Counted from the stretch's first letter, positions 17,182 through 25,078 are shown. The stretch: 39,094 bases of DNA from an uncultured Clostridia bacterium (GCA_934180065.1 CAKPRA010000014.1:1-39094), one strand, 5' to 3'. The notes: generated by a model from the letters alone, not told the origin. Program-made: numbers and translations.

Positions 17182-17508
17182 ATGGATAAAAAAGAAATAA
17201 TAAAATATTGTTTAACATTAGAAAATACATATAAAGATTGTCCTTTTCCAGATGATTTTGAATCTGTAACAATGAAACATTGTAAAAATAAAAAGTGGTT
17301 TGCATTATTAATGAATGTAAATAATAAGTTATACCTTAATGTTAAGACAGATCCAAACTATTCTGATATATTAAGAAATAGTTACGATTATATAATACCA
17401 GCATATCACATGAATAAGGAACATTGGAATACAATTATTATAGATGAAAAAGTGGACGAGAATTTAGTAAAAGAATTAATAGAACAAAGTTATAAATTAA
17501 CAAAGTGA
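17182..17508 (+). CDS. MmcQ/YjbR family protein
   Basis: 108 residues. ATG 17182 follows AAAGGAG by 8 bases; an earlier in-frame ATG at 17155 lacks such a site. DCPFPDDFESVTMKH, KKWFALLMNV, LYLNVKTDP and IPAYHMNKEHWNTIII are the hallmark blocks of the MmcQ/YjbR family (CyaY-like fold). Some members are described as DNA-binding. It is a stand-alone gene. Confidence 0.85.
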   Translation: MDKKEIIKYCLTLENTYKDCPFPDDFESVTMKHCKNKKWFALLMNVNNKLYLNVKTDPNYSDILRNSYDYIIPAYHMNKEHWNTIIIDEKVDENLVKELIEQSYKLTK

Positions 17509-17549
17509 AGTTAAATACAAATGTAAGTTATAAATATAATTAATTTTTG

Positions 17550-17578
17550 TTGACAATATGTCATTTATGACATATAAT
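17550..17578 (+). promoter_or_regulatory. consensus promoter overlaid by a perfect operator palindrome
   Basis: TTGACA (17550-17555) and TATAAT (17573-17578), exactly 17 bases apart. The spacer holds ATATGTCAT-TT-ATGACATAT (17556-17575), two perfect 9-base arms. It lies directly upstream of an HTH regulator, which suggests autorepression. Confidence 0.8.
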
Positions 17579-17612
17579 ATGTAAAAACAACATAAAAGGA
17601 GATGTTATATTT

Positions 17613-18140
17613 ATGATTGGAAATAAAATAAAAAATCGTAGAAAAGAAATAGGATTAACACAAGAACAATTGGTAAAAGAGGCATATAAACAATTTGGAA
17701 ATGACACAAATGGAGAAAAGAACAAAATCTTTGATCAAGCTCAATTATCCAAATGGGAAAATGGAGAACAAATGCCAAATACAAAAAATTTATGGTTATT
17801 AAGTATGCTACTAGATATATCTTTTTTTGAATTAAACTTTGAGGAGGACAATAAAATCATAGAAAATTTTTATCATGGCGGATATGATTTAGCACAAAAA
17901 ATAAAAAAAGATTTAAGCACAACAATATACAAATTGTTAGAATTGACTAAAAATGGAAAAATCAAAGAAATCAACCAAACTATTTTAGAATTATATATAT
18001 ATAATAAAATAGAAATGCCAGAAGATATTGCAATAATGATTCCTATTTATTCGGCAAATAAAGAAGTAGGAGAAGAAAAATATATTTCATATATACAAGC
18101 TTTTATAAGTGGGTTAAATAATGGAAGTTTAAAGAAATAA
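17613..18140 (+). CDS. XRE-family HTH regulator
   Basis: 175 residues. The N-terminal HTH runs from IGNKIKNRRKEIGLTQEQL to AQLSKWENGEQMP, with an insertion of about 12 residues (FGNDTNGEKNKIF) between the helices. The C-terminal 100 residues are helical and may dimerise. AAAAGGAG lies upstream of ATG 17613. The palindrome inside its own promoter is its likely operator. Confidence 0.85.
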   Translation: MIGNKIKNRRKEIGLTQEQLVKEAYKQFGNDTNGEKNKIFDQAQLSKWENGEQMPNTKNLWLLSMLLDISFFELNFEEDNKIIENFYHGGYDLAQKIKKDLSTTIYKLLELTKNGKIKEINQTILELYIYNKIEMPEDIAIMIPIYSANKEVGEEKYISYIQAFISGLNNGSLKK

Positions 18141-18162
18141 GAGATAAGAATTACAATTTTGT

Positions 18163-18221
18163 AAGATTAAAAAATCTTATAGTTAATCTAAATATATTAG
18201 AATATGCAATTAAAAATTGCA
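18163..18221 (+). other. two small hairpins in the gap after the HTH regulator
   Basis: AAGATT/AATCTT and GCAATT/AATTGC form short A-looped stems in the 107-base gap before the next gene. No long T tract follows, so they are at most weak terminators. Confidence 0.3.
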
Positions 18222-18247
18222 AATTAAATAAAATTGGAGGTTAACGA

Positions 18248-18592
18248 ATGGAAGAAATGATAGAAAATTTTAATTTAAAAAAGAAAATAACTGATTTAGT
18301 AGAAAATTATTTTTGTCCACCATCTAACTGGAGAGTATTGGAATTGGGAATATTTAAGTATAATCGTGTATTAAATTCATTTTGTATTTATGCTGGTCAA
18401 GGAGTTCCAGAACCAATATACAATAAAATAGCAGAATATGTGATTGATATAATGGATCAAATAACAGATTATTTTGATATTTCAGGTAAGTTAGAAGATT
18501 ATACAGAAAAAGAAAAAAGTGAAAGAATTAATATTATTTGTGAGAATGTAATTGAGCAGATAAAGGATTTTGAAGAAAATGCTCAAATATAA
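18248..18592 (+). CDS. hypothetical helical protein
   Basis: 114 residues with TTGGAGG upstream of ATG 18248. The sequence (VENYFCPPSNWRVLELGIF, YAGQGVPEPIYNKIAEYVIDIM) is amphipathic and soluble, with no domain I recognise. It has a convergent terminator with the minus-strand HTH gene. Confidence 0.5.
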   Translation: MEEMIENFNLKKKITDLVENYFCPPSNWRVLELGIFKYNRVLNSFCIYAGQGVPEPIYNKIAEYVIDIMDQITDYFDISGKLEDYTEKEKSERINIICENVIEQIKDFEENAQI

Positions 18593-18594
18593 AT

Positions 18595-18621
18595 AAAAGA
18601 TAGCAATATGCTATCTTTTTT
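18595..18621 (+). terminator. bidirectional terminator
   Basis: AAAAGATAGCA (18595-18605) pairs with TGCTATCTTTT (18609-18619) around ATA, between two converging genes. Confidence 0.75.
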
Positions 18622-18862
18622 AGTCTATACAATTTTTTAAATCTTCATAATTAATATTTAAAACTTTACACAACCCTATTAGCTCAAAGTCTTTTACAAT
18701 TTGTACACCATCTTCGATTCTTTTTAATTCTGTAGAATCAAGATAGACAGCATGTAATTGCAACATTCTGCTAACTTCTATCTTTTCAAGACCTTCATTT
18801 TCTCTGCATTTTTTTATTAAATCACCTACAACATTACTCTTTTTTCCTTCATATTTTTTCAT
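18620..18862 (-). CDS. HTH-type regulator
   Basis: About 80 residues on the minus strand: VVGDLIKKCRENEGLEKIEVSRML then DSTELKRIEDGVQ, an XRE-like HTH with a small insertion. A GTG at 18883 is in frame, but GGAGG overlaps it, so ATG 18862 is more likely even though the spacing is long. It is divergent from the gene at 18996, and the inverted repeats between them are candidate operators. Confidence 0.6.
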   Translation of the reverse strand: MKKYEGKKSNVVGDLIKKCRENEGLEKIEVSRMLQLHAVYLDSTELKRIEDGVQIVKDFELIGLCKVLNINYEDLKNCID

Positions 18863-18928
18863 TTTCCCAAAGATTTCCTCCACAATAATTTAATATTATT
18901 GATTTTATTACATTTTTTTGCTATTATA

Positions 18929-18957
18929 TCGAGAGAGCCTCGACATACGAGTATAAT
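18929..18957. promoter_or_regulatory. overlapping inverted repeats at a divergent promoter
   Basis: TCGAG-N5-CTCGA (18929-18943) shares its right arm with CTCG-N5-CGAG (18939-18951). TATAAT (18952-18957) abuts directly, pointing right. No good -35 is present, so transcription may depend on, or be blocked by, a factor bound here, perhaps the HTH protein encoded to the left. Confidence 0.5.
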
Positions 18958-18995
18958 ATACATTTTTTATAAATTTATTCTGAAAGGAGAAAGAA

Positions 18996-19433
18996 ATGGG
19001 AGTAAAACTAGGAAAAATATTGAGAGATATTATAGGAGATGATGATGCCAATATTAAAAAAGTGTTTAGTAGTTTATCAAAAAGAAATAAAAAACATTTT
19101 CTTAAAGAAAAATTCTATGAATGTGATGAAATTATAAAATGTTCAGAATCAAAAAAATATATAGAAAGTATTAAAAATGAAATTTTAGCTCACTATTATG
19201 GAATATCTGATCAAGAGCTTGAAATAATTTCATCAAATATATTCAACTATAGTTATTTAAAAAAGAAAAATATTGCTGAAAAAGATATTGTACGATATAT
19301 CTGCACTAAAAATTCAATACAGAATAATACATTAAAAGATAAAGAAATAAAATCTCTTAAAATTAAAGCAAATTTGAAATATTTCAAATACTTAATGGAA
19401 AAATATACAAAAACAATAGTGTATGAACAATAG
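18996..19433 (+). CDS. hypothetical protein
   Basis: 145 residues, GAAAGGAG upstream of ATG 18996. Mostly helical and lysine-rich, with KKVFSSLSKRNKKHFLKEKF and IKNEILAHYYGISDQELEII. No known domain seen. It is controlled from the divergent promoter with inverted repeats. Confidence 0.5.
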   Translation: MGVKLGKILRDIIGDDDANIKKVFSSLSKRNKKHFLKEKFYECDEIIKCSESKKYIESIKNEILAHYYGISDQELEIISSNIFNYSYLKKKNIAEKDIVRYICTKNSIQNNTLKDKEIKSLKIKANLKYFKYLMEKYTKTIVYEQ

Positions 19434-19480
19434 AATTAAATAATAGAGGATAAGTAAAAATATAATAGAAAAGGAGAAAA

Positions 19481-19738
19481 ATGAAAAGAGAGAAAGTAAC
19501 TGGAATAGGAAAAGAAATAGAAAAAATAATGAAAAAAAATAATATATCATTAAAAGAACTAGAGATAAAGTCAGGAATAAGTCAAGAACTTTTGAAACAA
19601 TTTATAGAACTAAAAAAAGAACCGTACTTAATTCCAGAAGTTCAAAAGATTCTTCCTGCTATTGGATTAAAAAAAGAGGAAGAATTTGATGGATTTATAA
19701 AAAAATGGATTGAATTAGCAAAAGAACATAATATCTAA
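19481..19738 (+). CDS. small HTH protein
   Basis: 85 residues with AAAGGAG upstream. IEKIMKKNNISLKELEIKSGISQELLKQFIELKKEP matches a compact XRE-like HTH, and the C-terminal third is acidic and helical. A good terminator follows. Confidence 0.55.
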   Translation: MKREKVTGIGKEIEKIMKKNNISLKELEIKSGISQELLKQFIELKKEPYLIPEVQKILPAIGLKKEEEFDGFIKKWIELAKEHNI

Positions 19739-19765
19739 ATAAAATAAATTATGAAAATATAAAGG

Positions 19766-19795
19766 CAGATAGTTAATTGATAATTATCTGTTTTT
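19766..19795 (+). terminator. intrinsic terminator
   Basis: CAGATAGTT (19766-19774) pairs with AATTATCTG (19782-19790), one G-T pair, then TTTTT. Confidence 0.7.
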
Positions 19796-19846
19796 ATGTT
19801 ATAAAAATAAAAGAGTAAAACATAGATGGAGAGAAAATAAAGATAT

Positions 19847-20875
19847 ATGGAGAAATACAAAATTTTAAGAGAATTAGTCAGCTTTAATACAATACAAGAT
19901 AAAGAAAATAAAAATGTTATTGATTATATAGAAAAGATTTTAACTATAAAAGGTTTTAAAACGGAATATAAAGATAAAAATTTAATTATGACTTACGGAA
20001 AAAATCCTTCATTTGGCTTTTTAGGGCATACAGATACAGTTGAATATACTGAAGGATGGAATACAAATCCATTTATTCTAAAAGAAAAAGATAATAAATT
20101 ATATGGTCTTGGTGCTTGTGATATGAAAGGTGGAATTGCAGCAATTTTAGAAGCAGTATTGGAAACAGATTTTGGTAAGATAAAAAATGGTATAAAACTA
20201 TATTTTACTTATGATGAAGAAAGAGAATTTTCTGGAATTCGTAATATAATAAACAAAAAAGAAAAGTTTCCTAAATTTATGGTGTTTGGAGAACCTACTA
20301 ATAATGAAGTGCTTATAGGATGCAAAGGACTTTTAGTTTGTGATTTACATTTTAAAGGTGTGAAGGCACATTCTAGTAATCCTGATAAGGGGAAAAGTGC
20401 TAATTTGAATGCAGTAAGATTTCTAAGAGAGTTAGAACAATTTTATTTGAAAAATATAAAAGAAAAAATAAATAGCAATTATGAAATACCATATACAACA
20501 ATGAATGTAGGTATTTTAAAAGGTGGAAGTGCTAAAAATTCTATTCCAGCAGAATGTTATGCTACTTTAGATTTTAGAATAGTAGAATTAGAACATATAA
20601 CATCAATTTTAAATAAAATAGAGGAACTATGTGAAAAATATAATTGTAGATGTGATGTCATTGAAAAAATAGAGCCTTTTATTAATAATGTAGACTATGA
20701 AAGTGAAGGAAAAACAGCAAATTTTATGACTGAAGCAAGTTTTGTAAAGTGTGAATCAAAAATTATATTAGGAGTAGGACCAGTTACAGCTCATGAAGTG
20801 AATGAATACATAGAAAAAAATAGTTATGATAGATTGGTAGAACAATATAAAGAACTAATTAAAAAATTTTCATAG
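19847..20875 (+). CDS. M20 family metallopeptidase / deacylase (ArgE-DapE type)
   Basis: 342 residues. Metal ligands are visible: His61 and Asp63 in GHTDTV, Asp92 in GACDMKGG, the catalytic Glu in TYDEER (around 124-125), an acidic residue in FGEPTN, and a late His in TAHEVNEY. The dimerisation insert (KGVKAHSS to PYTTMNVGILKGG) is present, so the enzyme looks complete. Members remove acyl groups from amino acids or cut small peptides; the substrate cannot be told. It is a metabolic cargo gene in an otherwise transfer-dedicated region. There is no strong ribosome site before ATG 19847 (only GGAGA further upstream). Confidence 0.85.
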   Translation: MEKYKILRELVSFNTIQDKENKNVIDYIEKILTIKGFKTEYKDKNLIMTYGKNPSFGFLGHTDTVEYTEGWNTNPFILKEKDNKLYGLGACDMKGGIAAILEAVLETDFGKIKNGIKLYFTYDEEREFSGIRNIINKKEKFPKFMVFGEPTNNEVLIGCKGLLVCDLHFKGVKAHSSNPDKGKSANLNAVRFLRELEQFYLKNIKEKINSNYEIPYTTMNVGILKGGSAKNSIPAECYATLDFRIVELEHITSILNKIEELCEKYNCRCDVIEKIEPFINNVDYESEGKTANFMTEASFVKCESKIILGVGPVTAHEVNEYIEKNSYDRLVEQYKELIKKFS

Positions 20876-20961
20876 TATATTGCAAAAAATAAAATCAATG
20901 ATTTATGGACTTTTTTTATTTCTTGTGATAATATAATCAAGTAGTTTAGGAGTTGAAATAA

Positions 20962-21255
20962 ATGGAACGAACAAGAGAACAAGAATTAATGAAATTGATT
21001 GATCAGCTGATTTCCACTAAGCTAACAGAAGATGAAAACTATTTAAGATTTTCATTTTATGAAGTTAGAGTAAAGGGAAAAGTAGAAGAAAGTGAAGAAA
21101 AAAGATTTTTGGAACTTGCAAAAACAAAGCTAAATAATATGGGATATAATGTATATCTAGAAAATGATGAATTTATATATAATGATGCGAATATGCGAGT
21201 ACAACCAAATGAATTATTAATTGCAATTAAAGAATTAAAGGGGTATAGCAAATGA
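20962..21255 (+). CDS. hypothetical protein
   Basis: 97 residues with AGGAG upstream of ATG 20962. Acidic and soluble (YLRFSFYEVRVKGKV, LAKTKLNNMGYNVYLENDEF). It overlaps the next gene by 4 bases (ATGA), so the two form a coupled pair. No family recognised. Confidence 0.5.
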   Translation: MERTREQELMKLIDQLISTKLTEDENYLRFSFYEVRVKGKVEESEEKRFLELAKTKLNNMGYNVYLENDEFIYNDANMRVQPNELLIAIKELKGYSK

Positions 21256-21467
21256 ACTTATTAAATGAATTTACAACAAACGAAGTAATATTATTAGAAC
21301 AAGCAGGGATAATAGTAGAGAACAAAGAGTATTCAAATGATGAAATAAAAAGATGTGAAAATAAAATAGGTGAATTTATAATGAATCATAGTATGAAAAC
21401 AAACGAAATCAGCGAATTAAGTAATAAATATGGTAGAATATTAAGTGTATTGATAAGAGAAGAATAA
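21252..21467 (+). CDS. hypothetical protein
   Basis: 71 residues, translationally coupled to the gene before it; an AAAGGGG ribosome site lies inside that gene. EVILLEQAGIIVENKEYSNDEIKRCENKIGEFI has a small acidic helical look. A minus-strand gene converges on it. Confidence 0.5.
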   Translation: MNLLNEFTTNEVILLEQAGIIVENKEYSNDEIKRCENKIGEFIMNHSMKTNEISELSNKYGRILSVLIREE

Positions 21468-21531
21468 TTGAATAAAAAAGAGTGGAGTAAAAGAAGAGAT
21501 AAAGTAAAGAATCAAAAATGTTTCTTTACTT

Positions 21532-21979
21532 TTACTTATTCCATAGCAATTTTGCAGGAAATATAGATTTTAATTTGTCGACATTTATTTGGGGTAAATG
21601 ACAATTGTAGAGTTCGTTTGGTAAAAAAAGCAATAATTTATTCTTAATATTATTTGATATTCTATAAACTTTATTTTCTTTTGAATTATTAAATACAATC
21701 AAGTTAAAAAAGTTAGTTGATATTAATCTTTCTAAATAGGATTTATCTTTATATTGATTTAAACAGATAAAGCAACTATAAAAATTTTCGTCTAATTTTA
21801 AAAGAATAACACCGAAAAAGTAATTTCGTAATTTTAACTTTTTGAATTTGAATTCAATATGTTTAAATTTTTTATCAGATTTTATTGCAAGACAGAGTCC
21901 ACCGAAGCTCATCATCTAGTAAAACTAAGGTTTCTGGATTCAAAGTGTCTAAATCTGAAATTCCACAAATACTATTCAT
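21532..21979 (-). CDS. unrecognised protein with +1 shift at CGG 21904-21902
   Basis: On the minus strand ATG 21979 has AAGGAAGG upstream and reads MNSICGISDL then PETLVLLDDEL, meeting CGG (21904-21902). Skipping the C continues GGLCLAIKSDKK and runs to the stop at 21532, 148 residues. A start at the internal ATG 21915 would lose this well-formed leader and has no good ribosome site. The body is rich in Phe, Leu, Lys and Asn (NYFFGVILLKLD, FYSCFICLNQY, NKLLLFLPNEL), suggesting a compact soluble domain. I do not recognise it. An extended -10 promoter lies upstream. Confidence 0.65.
21902..21904 (-). promoter_or_regulatory. in-frame CGG, +1 recoding site 5 (unknown minus-strand gene)
   Basis: Minus strand zero frame reads CTT-CGG-TGG. 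Skipping C gives CTT-GGT-GGA (Leu-Gly-Gly). The zero-frame stop follows about seven codons later. Confidence 0.7.
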
Positions 21980-22012
21980 AAAACATTCCTTCCTTTTTTG
22001 AGTAACGGGAGG

Positions 22013-22041
22013 ATTATATCACAAAATTTAGTATTTTACTA
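22013..22041 (-). promoter_or_regulatory. extended -10 promoter of the minus-strand CGG gene
   Basis: On the minus strand TGATATAAT contains a TG extension plus TATAAT (22018-22013); the -35 (TAGTAA, 22041-22036) is weak. It lies about 35 bases upstream of ATG 21979. Confidence 0.5.
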
Positions 22042-22081
22042 GCAATATAAAAAAATTAATATAAAAAATTATTCATATATA

Positions 22082-22121
22082 AAAACCTTGAGGTGCTTAA
22101 AATATAAGGTTTTATTTTTTT
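22082..22121 (+). terminator. intrinsic terminator in the gene-free stretch
   Basis: AAAACCTT (22082-22089) pairs with AAGGTTTT (22106-22113), followed by A and seven T. It would stop rightward transcription running antisense through the minus-strand gene. Confidence 0.6.
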
Positions 22122-22156
22122 CTTTTTCTTATATTTTCAAACAAGTAAAAATATTG

Positions 22157-22412
22157 TACAATAATAGTGTATTTAAAACAAAGGATAGAGTAAGAAAATA
22201 ATCTTATTCTATTACTCGATATAGTGAAAATAAACACTAGAATCGAGTTTAAGGCATTTTTACAATGCTAATATAAACTTGCTTGTGCAAGTGTAGTTAG
22301 AAAGCATATGCTTTAAATTATGGCTTTATTTAGTATGCTTAAAATTTTAATCAAAGGTAGAAAGATGAGTAAAGAATTTTCCCCCAACAAAATAATTCTT
22401 TGCTATTTTTTT
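22157..22412 (+). ncRNA. candidate structured noncoding RNA with terminator
   Basis: The 517-base gap 21980-22496 holds no protein gene. From a promoter-like TTTCAA (22135-22140) and TACAAT (22157-22162), a start near 22169 would give an RNA of about 245 bases. Stems visible in order: 11 pairs (22185-22195 with 22202-22212); a two-part stem ACTCGAT/ATCGAGT (22214-22220 with 22242-22248) containing AGTG/CACT; GCATT/AATGC (22254-22268); ACTTGC/GCAAGT (22277-22292); the palindrome AAAGCATATGCTTT (22301-22314), with an alternative partner TATGCTT at 22334-22340; and an 11-pair terminator stem (22368-22378 with 22394-22404) with a CCCCC-containing loop and T run. I do not recognise the class. It could be a regulatory RNA or a leader of the downstream operon. 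Confidence 0.5.
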
Positions 22413-22496
22413 GCCTTTTTATATTTTATAAGGAAGGAGGATTTGAGTTAGATCCTTGTTTTAGATACGATAATAGGAAAGAAAGGAGAAAATATT

Positions 22497-22745
22497 GTGG
22501 GATTTATCTCAAACAGAAAAAGAAAAGTATTCTACTATAAGAATATAGAAAGACAATTTGCTTCAGAAATAGTAGAAATATTTGAAGAAAAATTAGATGA
22601 ATTAAATGTAACTTTGCCAGGAATTGCAAAAAATAAAGATGAGCAAAGTGCAAGAATTAAAAGTAAAACAAGAAATGAATTAATTTCTGACATTGAAGAT
22701 TTTATTTATATGAATAAAAGAGCTTTAAATAAAAAAGTGGCATAG
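22497..22745 (+). CDS. hypothetical protein, GTG start
   Basis: 82 residues from GTG 22497 with AAAGGAG upstream. Basic N-terminus (GFISNRKRKVFYYKNIERQF), then a charged helix (EIVEIFEEKLDELNV). It is the first gene of the DNA-processing operon and is followed after 18 bases by the RDF-like gene. No family recognised. Confidence 0.5.
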   Translation: MGFISNRKRKVFYYKNIERQFASEIVEIFEEKLDELNVTLPGIAKNKDEQSARIKSKTRNELISDIEDFIYMNKRALNKKVA

Positions 22746-22763
22746 AAGAAAAGAGGGAAAGAT

Positions 22764-23711
22764 ATGGAAAAAAATATGATGGAGTATCTGAAAAATAATA
22801 TGATTGGAAATGTAAGATCAGGTACAAGAGGAGAAAAAGATAATCCTATAAAACTAGCTTATTTTGATGTACATACAGATAAATCAACACCAGCATTAGC
22901 AGTAGAAATCTTTAATGATTTATATAAGAAACCAACAAGTTTAAAAATAAAGTTATTTAGTAGAGAACCAATGATTGTTGGATTTCAAAGATATGAAGGT
23001 AAAAAATTAAAGTGTTTTGGCAATGGAAGAGAAGCAAGAGTATTAGAAGATAAAAAGAGGGAAAGCATCCAATGTGATGGTGATAATTGTCAATATTGTC
23101 AGAAAAATCAATGTAAAAAAGTTGGAAGATTATATTTTTATATACAAGGATTAGAAGATGAAGGAGTATGGTGTTTTCCTACAGGAAGTCAGAAAGGAAT
23201 AAGATATATTTTAAGAAGAATAGAAAGAGCTAATAGGATTGGTGAGGATTTAACTAAAGACTGGTATGAACTATATTTGAGAGCAGAGGATACTGGGCTT
23301 GGACGAAATTATATACCAGATATAAGAAAGCTAGAAGATATAAATAACCAAGACAAAATAGAAGAAGATAAGAACAAACAAACCAATATTAGCAGTAATA
23401 AACAGGAAAATAAAAATCAGTCAAAGACAGAAAAAAGAAATACTACAAATAACGAAATTTTAATGTTAGTAAAAAGAGAAAAAGCAAAGTATAAAAATCA
23501 AGAAATAGCAAAATTTACATTTGTGAATCCAAGTTCTGAGAAAAAGGAACTTTTTTTATTGCCTGAATGTAAGCAAGATATATTAAAAGTTGGATTGAAA
23601 AGTATTATACAACCAATAAAAATTAGTAAGATAGAAAATAATGCTATTTTAAATGATTATAAAATATTAAAAGTTGTAGAAAACGATAACGAGAATAAAA
23701 AAGCAGTCTAA
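22764..23711 (+). CDS. recombination-directionality-factor-like zinc protein
   Basis: 315 residues. A cysteine cluster at 104, 109, 112 and 117 (CDGDNCQYC, QCKKVGRL) sits inside a strand-rich N-terminal domain with IKLFSREPMIVGFQRYEG and CFGNGREARV. That arrangement is the one seen in phage and ICE proteins annotated as RDF-like or metal-binding. A low-complexity Lys/Asn/Gln linker (about 190-230) joins a C-terminal domain. It may control excision direction or act as a single-strand-binding accessory. The GAGGGAAAG ribosome site is adequate. Confidence 0.6.
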   Translation: MEKNMMEYLKNNMIGNVRSGTRGEKDNPIKLAYFDVHTDKSTPALAVEIFNDLYKKPTSLKIKLFSREPMIVGFQRYEGKKLKCFGNGREARVLEDKKRESIQCDGDNCQYCQKNQCKKVGRLYFYIQGLEDEGVWCFPTGSQKGIRYILRRIERANRIGEDLTKDWYELYLRAEDTGLGRNYIPDIRKLEDINNQDKIEEDKNKQTNISSNKQENKNQSKTEKRNTTNNEILMLVKREKAKYKNQEIAKFTFVNPSSEKKELFLLPECKQDILKVGLKSIIQPIKISKIENNAILNDYKILKVVENDNENKKAV

Positions 23712-23733
23712 TCAATGCTAGTGAATAGACTGT
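23703..23733 (+). other. hairpin after the RDF-like gene
   Basis: CAGTCTA pairs with TAGACTG around a loop of about 14 bases, overlapping the stop codon. No T tract follows, so it is probably a weak pause or a stability element. Confidence 0.35.
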
Positions 23734-23751
23734 ATAAGAAAGGATAAAAAT

Positions 23752-23916
23752 ATGATGAAAATAATAAAAAATGTATTAATAATATGTGCAATTTTACTTA
23801 TCCAATCTTTAATTTTTCTTTATAGAATTATATCTAAGTTTTGGGAAAAATACAATAAAAATATAAAAAATTTTGTAAAAAAATTAGATAATGAATTAAG
23901 GGTTGAATTACAATGA
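23752..23916 (+). CDS. 54-residue single-helix membrane peptide
   Basis: ATG 23752 with GAAAGGA upstream; begins MMKIIKNVLI and continues as one hydrophobic helix (VLIICAILLIQSLIFLY), then a basic tail. It overlaps the following gene by 4 bases (ATGA), which supports real translation. Function unknown. Confidence 0.6.
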   Translation: MMKIIKNVLIICAILLIQSLIFLYRIISKFWEKYNKNIKNFVKKLDNELRVELQ

Positions 23917-24500
23917 AAAATAAATTTAGAATTGGAGAAATTGTTACTGTAGATGGAATAAGTGCAATATATGAAAAACACTTTTCTGGGTTAGGAATAA
24001 TAGAAGAAAAAGACTATTATTATAATCAATATTTAGTAACAATGCTGTCTAATGAGAAAGAAGATTGGTTTAGTGAAGAAAGCATAAGAAGTGTAATGGA
24101 CAGAAGAATAAAAAAGAAAGAAAAATATAAAGTTGTATTAGCAATAGACAAAAGAGGTATGGAGTATATTTTAAAAAAGGTGAAAGAAATGCCAAATAAA
24201 TATAATAATATTCTAGAAAAAGTGGATTTCTATAAAGAATATAAAGCATATAGAAAAAAATACATAATTTTGGCTTGGACATCTACATATTGGTCAGAAA
24301 ACAATTTTGTTGTTAAATGTATTCAAGAATCTTTTAAAGAATTAAGAAAACAAAATATTGCATATAAACAAATAATAGTTGGTGAAACAGATCCAACACA
24401 AATAAAAATTAATGAATTTATAGATAATGATATTAATGTTGATGTATTCAATATTTTTCATAAGATTGAATTAAAAAATATAGGAGGAATCTTAGTATGA
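23913..24500 (+). CDS. conserved hypothetical protein
   Basis: 195 residues, coupled to both neighbours by ATGA overlaps. An N-terminal strand-rich part (FRIGEIVTVDGISAIYEKHFSG) resembles a small barrel seen in many element proteins. A middle basic segment (DRRIKKKEKYKVVLAIDKRGMEYILKKV) and a C-terminal alternating domain (KQIIVGETDP) follow. No catalytic motif is visible. Confidence 0.5.
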   Translation: MKNKFRIGEIVTVDGISAIYEKHFSGLGIIEEKDYYYNQYLVTMLSNEKEDWFSEESIRSVMDRRIKKKEKYKVVLAIDKRGMEYILKKVKEMPNKYNNILEKVDFYKEYKAYRKKYIILAWTSTYWSENNFVVKCIQESFKELRKQNIAYKQIIVGETDPTQIKINEFIDNDINVDVFNIFHKIELKNIGGILV

Positions 24501-25078
24501 TAGGAGATAAAATAATAAAAATAATGTCAGAAATAAAACCCATTGAAAAAACAGGTGTTGATGAAGAAAAAAACTATAAGTTTGCAAAATCCGAAGATAT
24601 AATTGCAATGGTTAATCCTTTACTTGTAAAGTATAAGGTTATTATTGTACCTGTAAAAGTCGTAAACTTTTCAGCACAAGGTCATAAAGTTTTTATTACT
24701 ATGAAATATCAATTTATTGATGTTGAAACTCCAGAAAAAGAAACTATTGAGGTGGAAATACCAGGAAGTGGTTTTGATGAAAAAGGTAGAGCTGTGTATG
24801 CGGCACTAACAGGAGCATATAGATATGCAATGCAGGAAGTATTTGCAATACCAATTGTAGATGAAATAAGAAATGACAATAGTAATAATGGTGAAACTGA
24901 AGAACAAGAAACATCTGTAGAGGATGTAAATAATATACAAGAAGATGGATTTATAGATTTTGAAAATACACAAGATTCTAATAATGCACAAGAAACAAAT
25001 CCAGTAGTTTTTGATAATGTGCAAGAAATGAGCCCAGAAGAAATAGAAAGATTATTTACAGCTCAAAAAGTTGCATAA
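24497..25078 (+). CDS. ERF family single-strand annealing protein
   Basis: 193 residues. The N-terminal 120 residues carry KIMSEIKPIEKTG, NYKFAKSEDIIAMVNPLL, PGSGFDEKGRAVYAALTGAYRYAMQEVFAIPI, the ERF family pattern. The tail is acidic and Asn/Gln-rich. ERF proteins anneal complementary single strands in phage-like recombination. It sits between an unknown gene and a Rad50-like ATPase, with SSB further downstream, so together they look like a recombination module. Confidence 0.85.
   Translation: MIGDKIIKIMSEIKPIEKTGVDEEKNYKFAKSEDIIAMVNPLLVKYKVIIVPVKVVNFSAQGHKVFITMKYQFIDVETPEKETIEVEIPGSGFDEKGRAVYAALTGAYRYAMQEVFAIPIVDEIRNDNSNNGETEEQETSVEDVNNIQEDGFIDFENTQDSNNAQETNPVVFDNVQEMSPEEIERLFTAQKVA

Noticed and set aside
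22003..22005. CGG in the gap upstream of the minus-strand gene
   Set aside because: It lies in untranslated promoter DNA, not in a reading frame.
22365..22451. A 28-codon hydrophobic peptide (MSKEFSPNKI start) as a type I toxin
   Set aside because: It overlaps the terminator stem of the candidate RNA, its end overlaps ribosome-site-like sequence, and there is no antisense partner. It is probably a chance frame.
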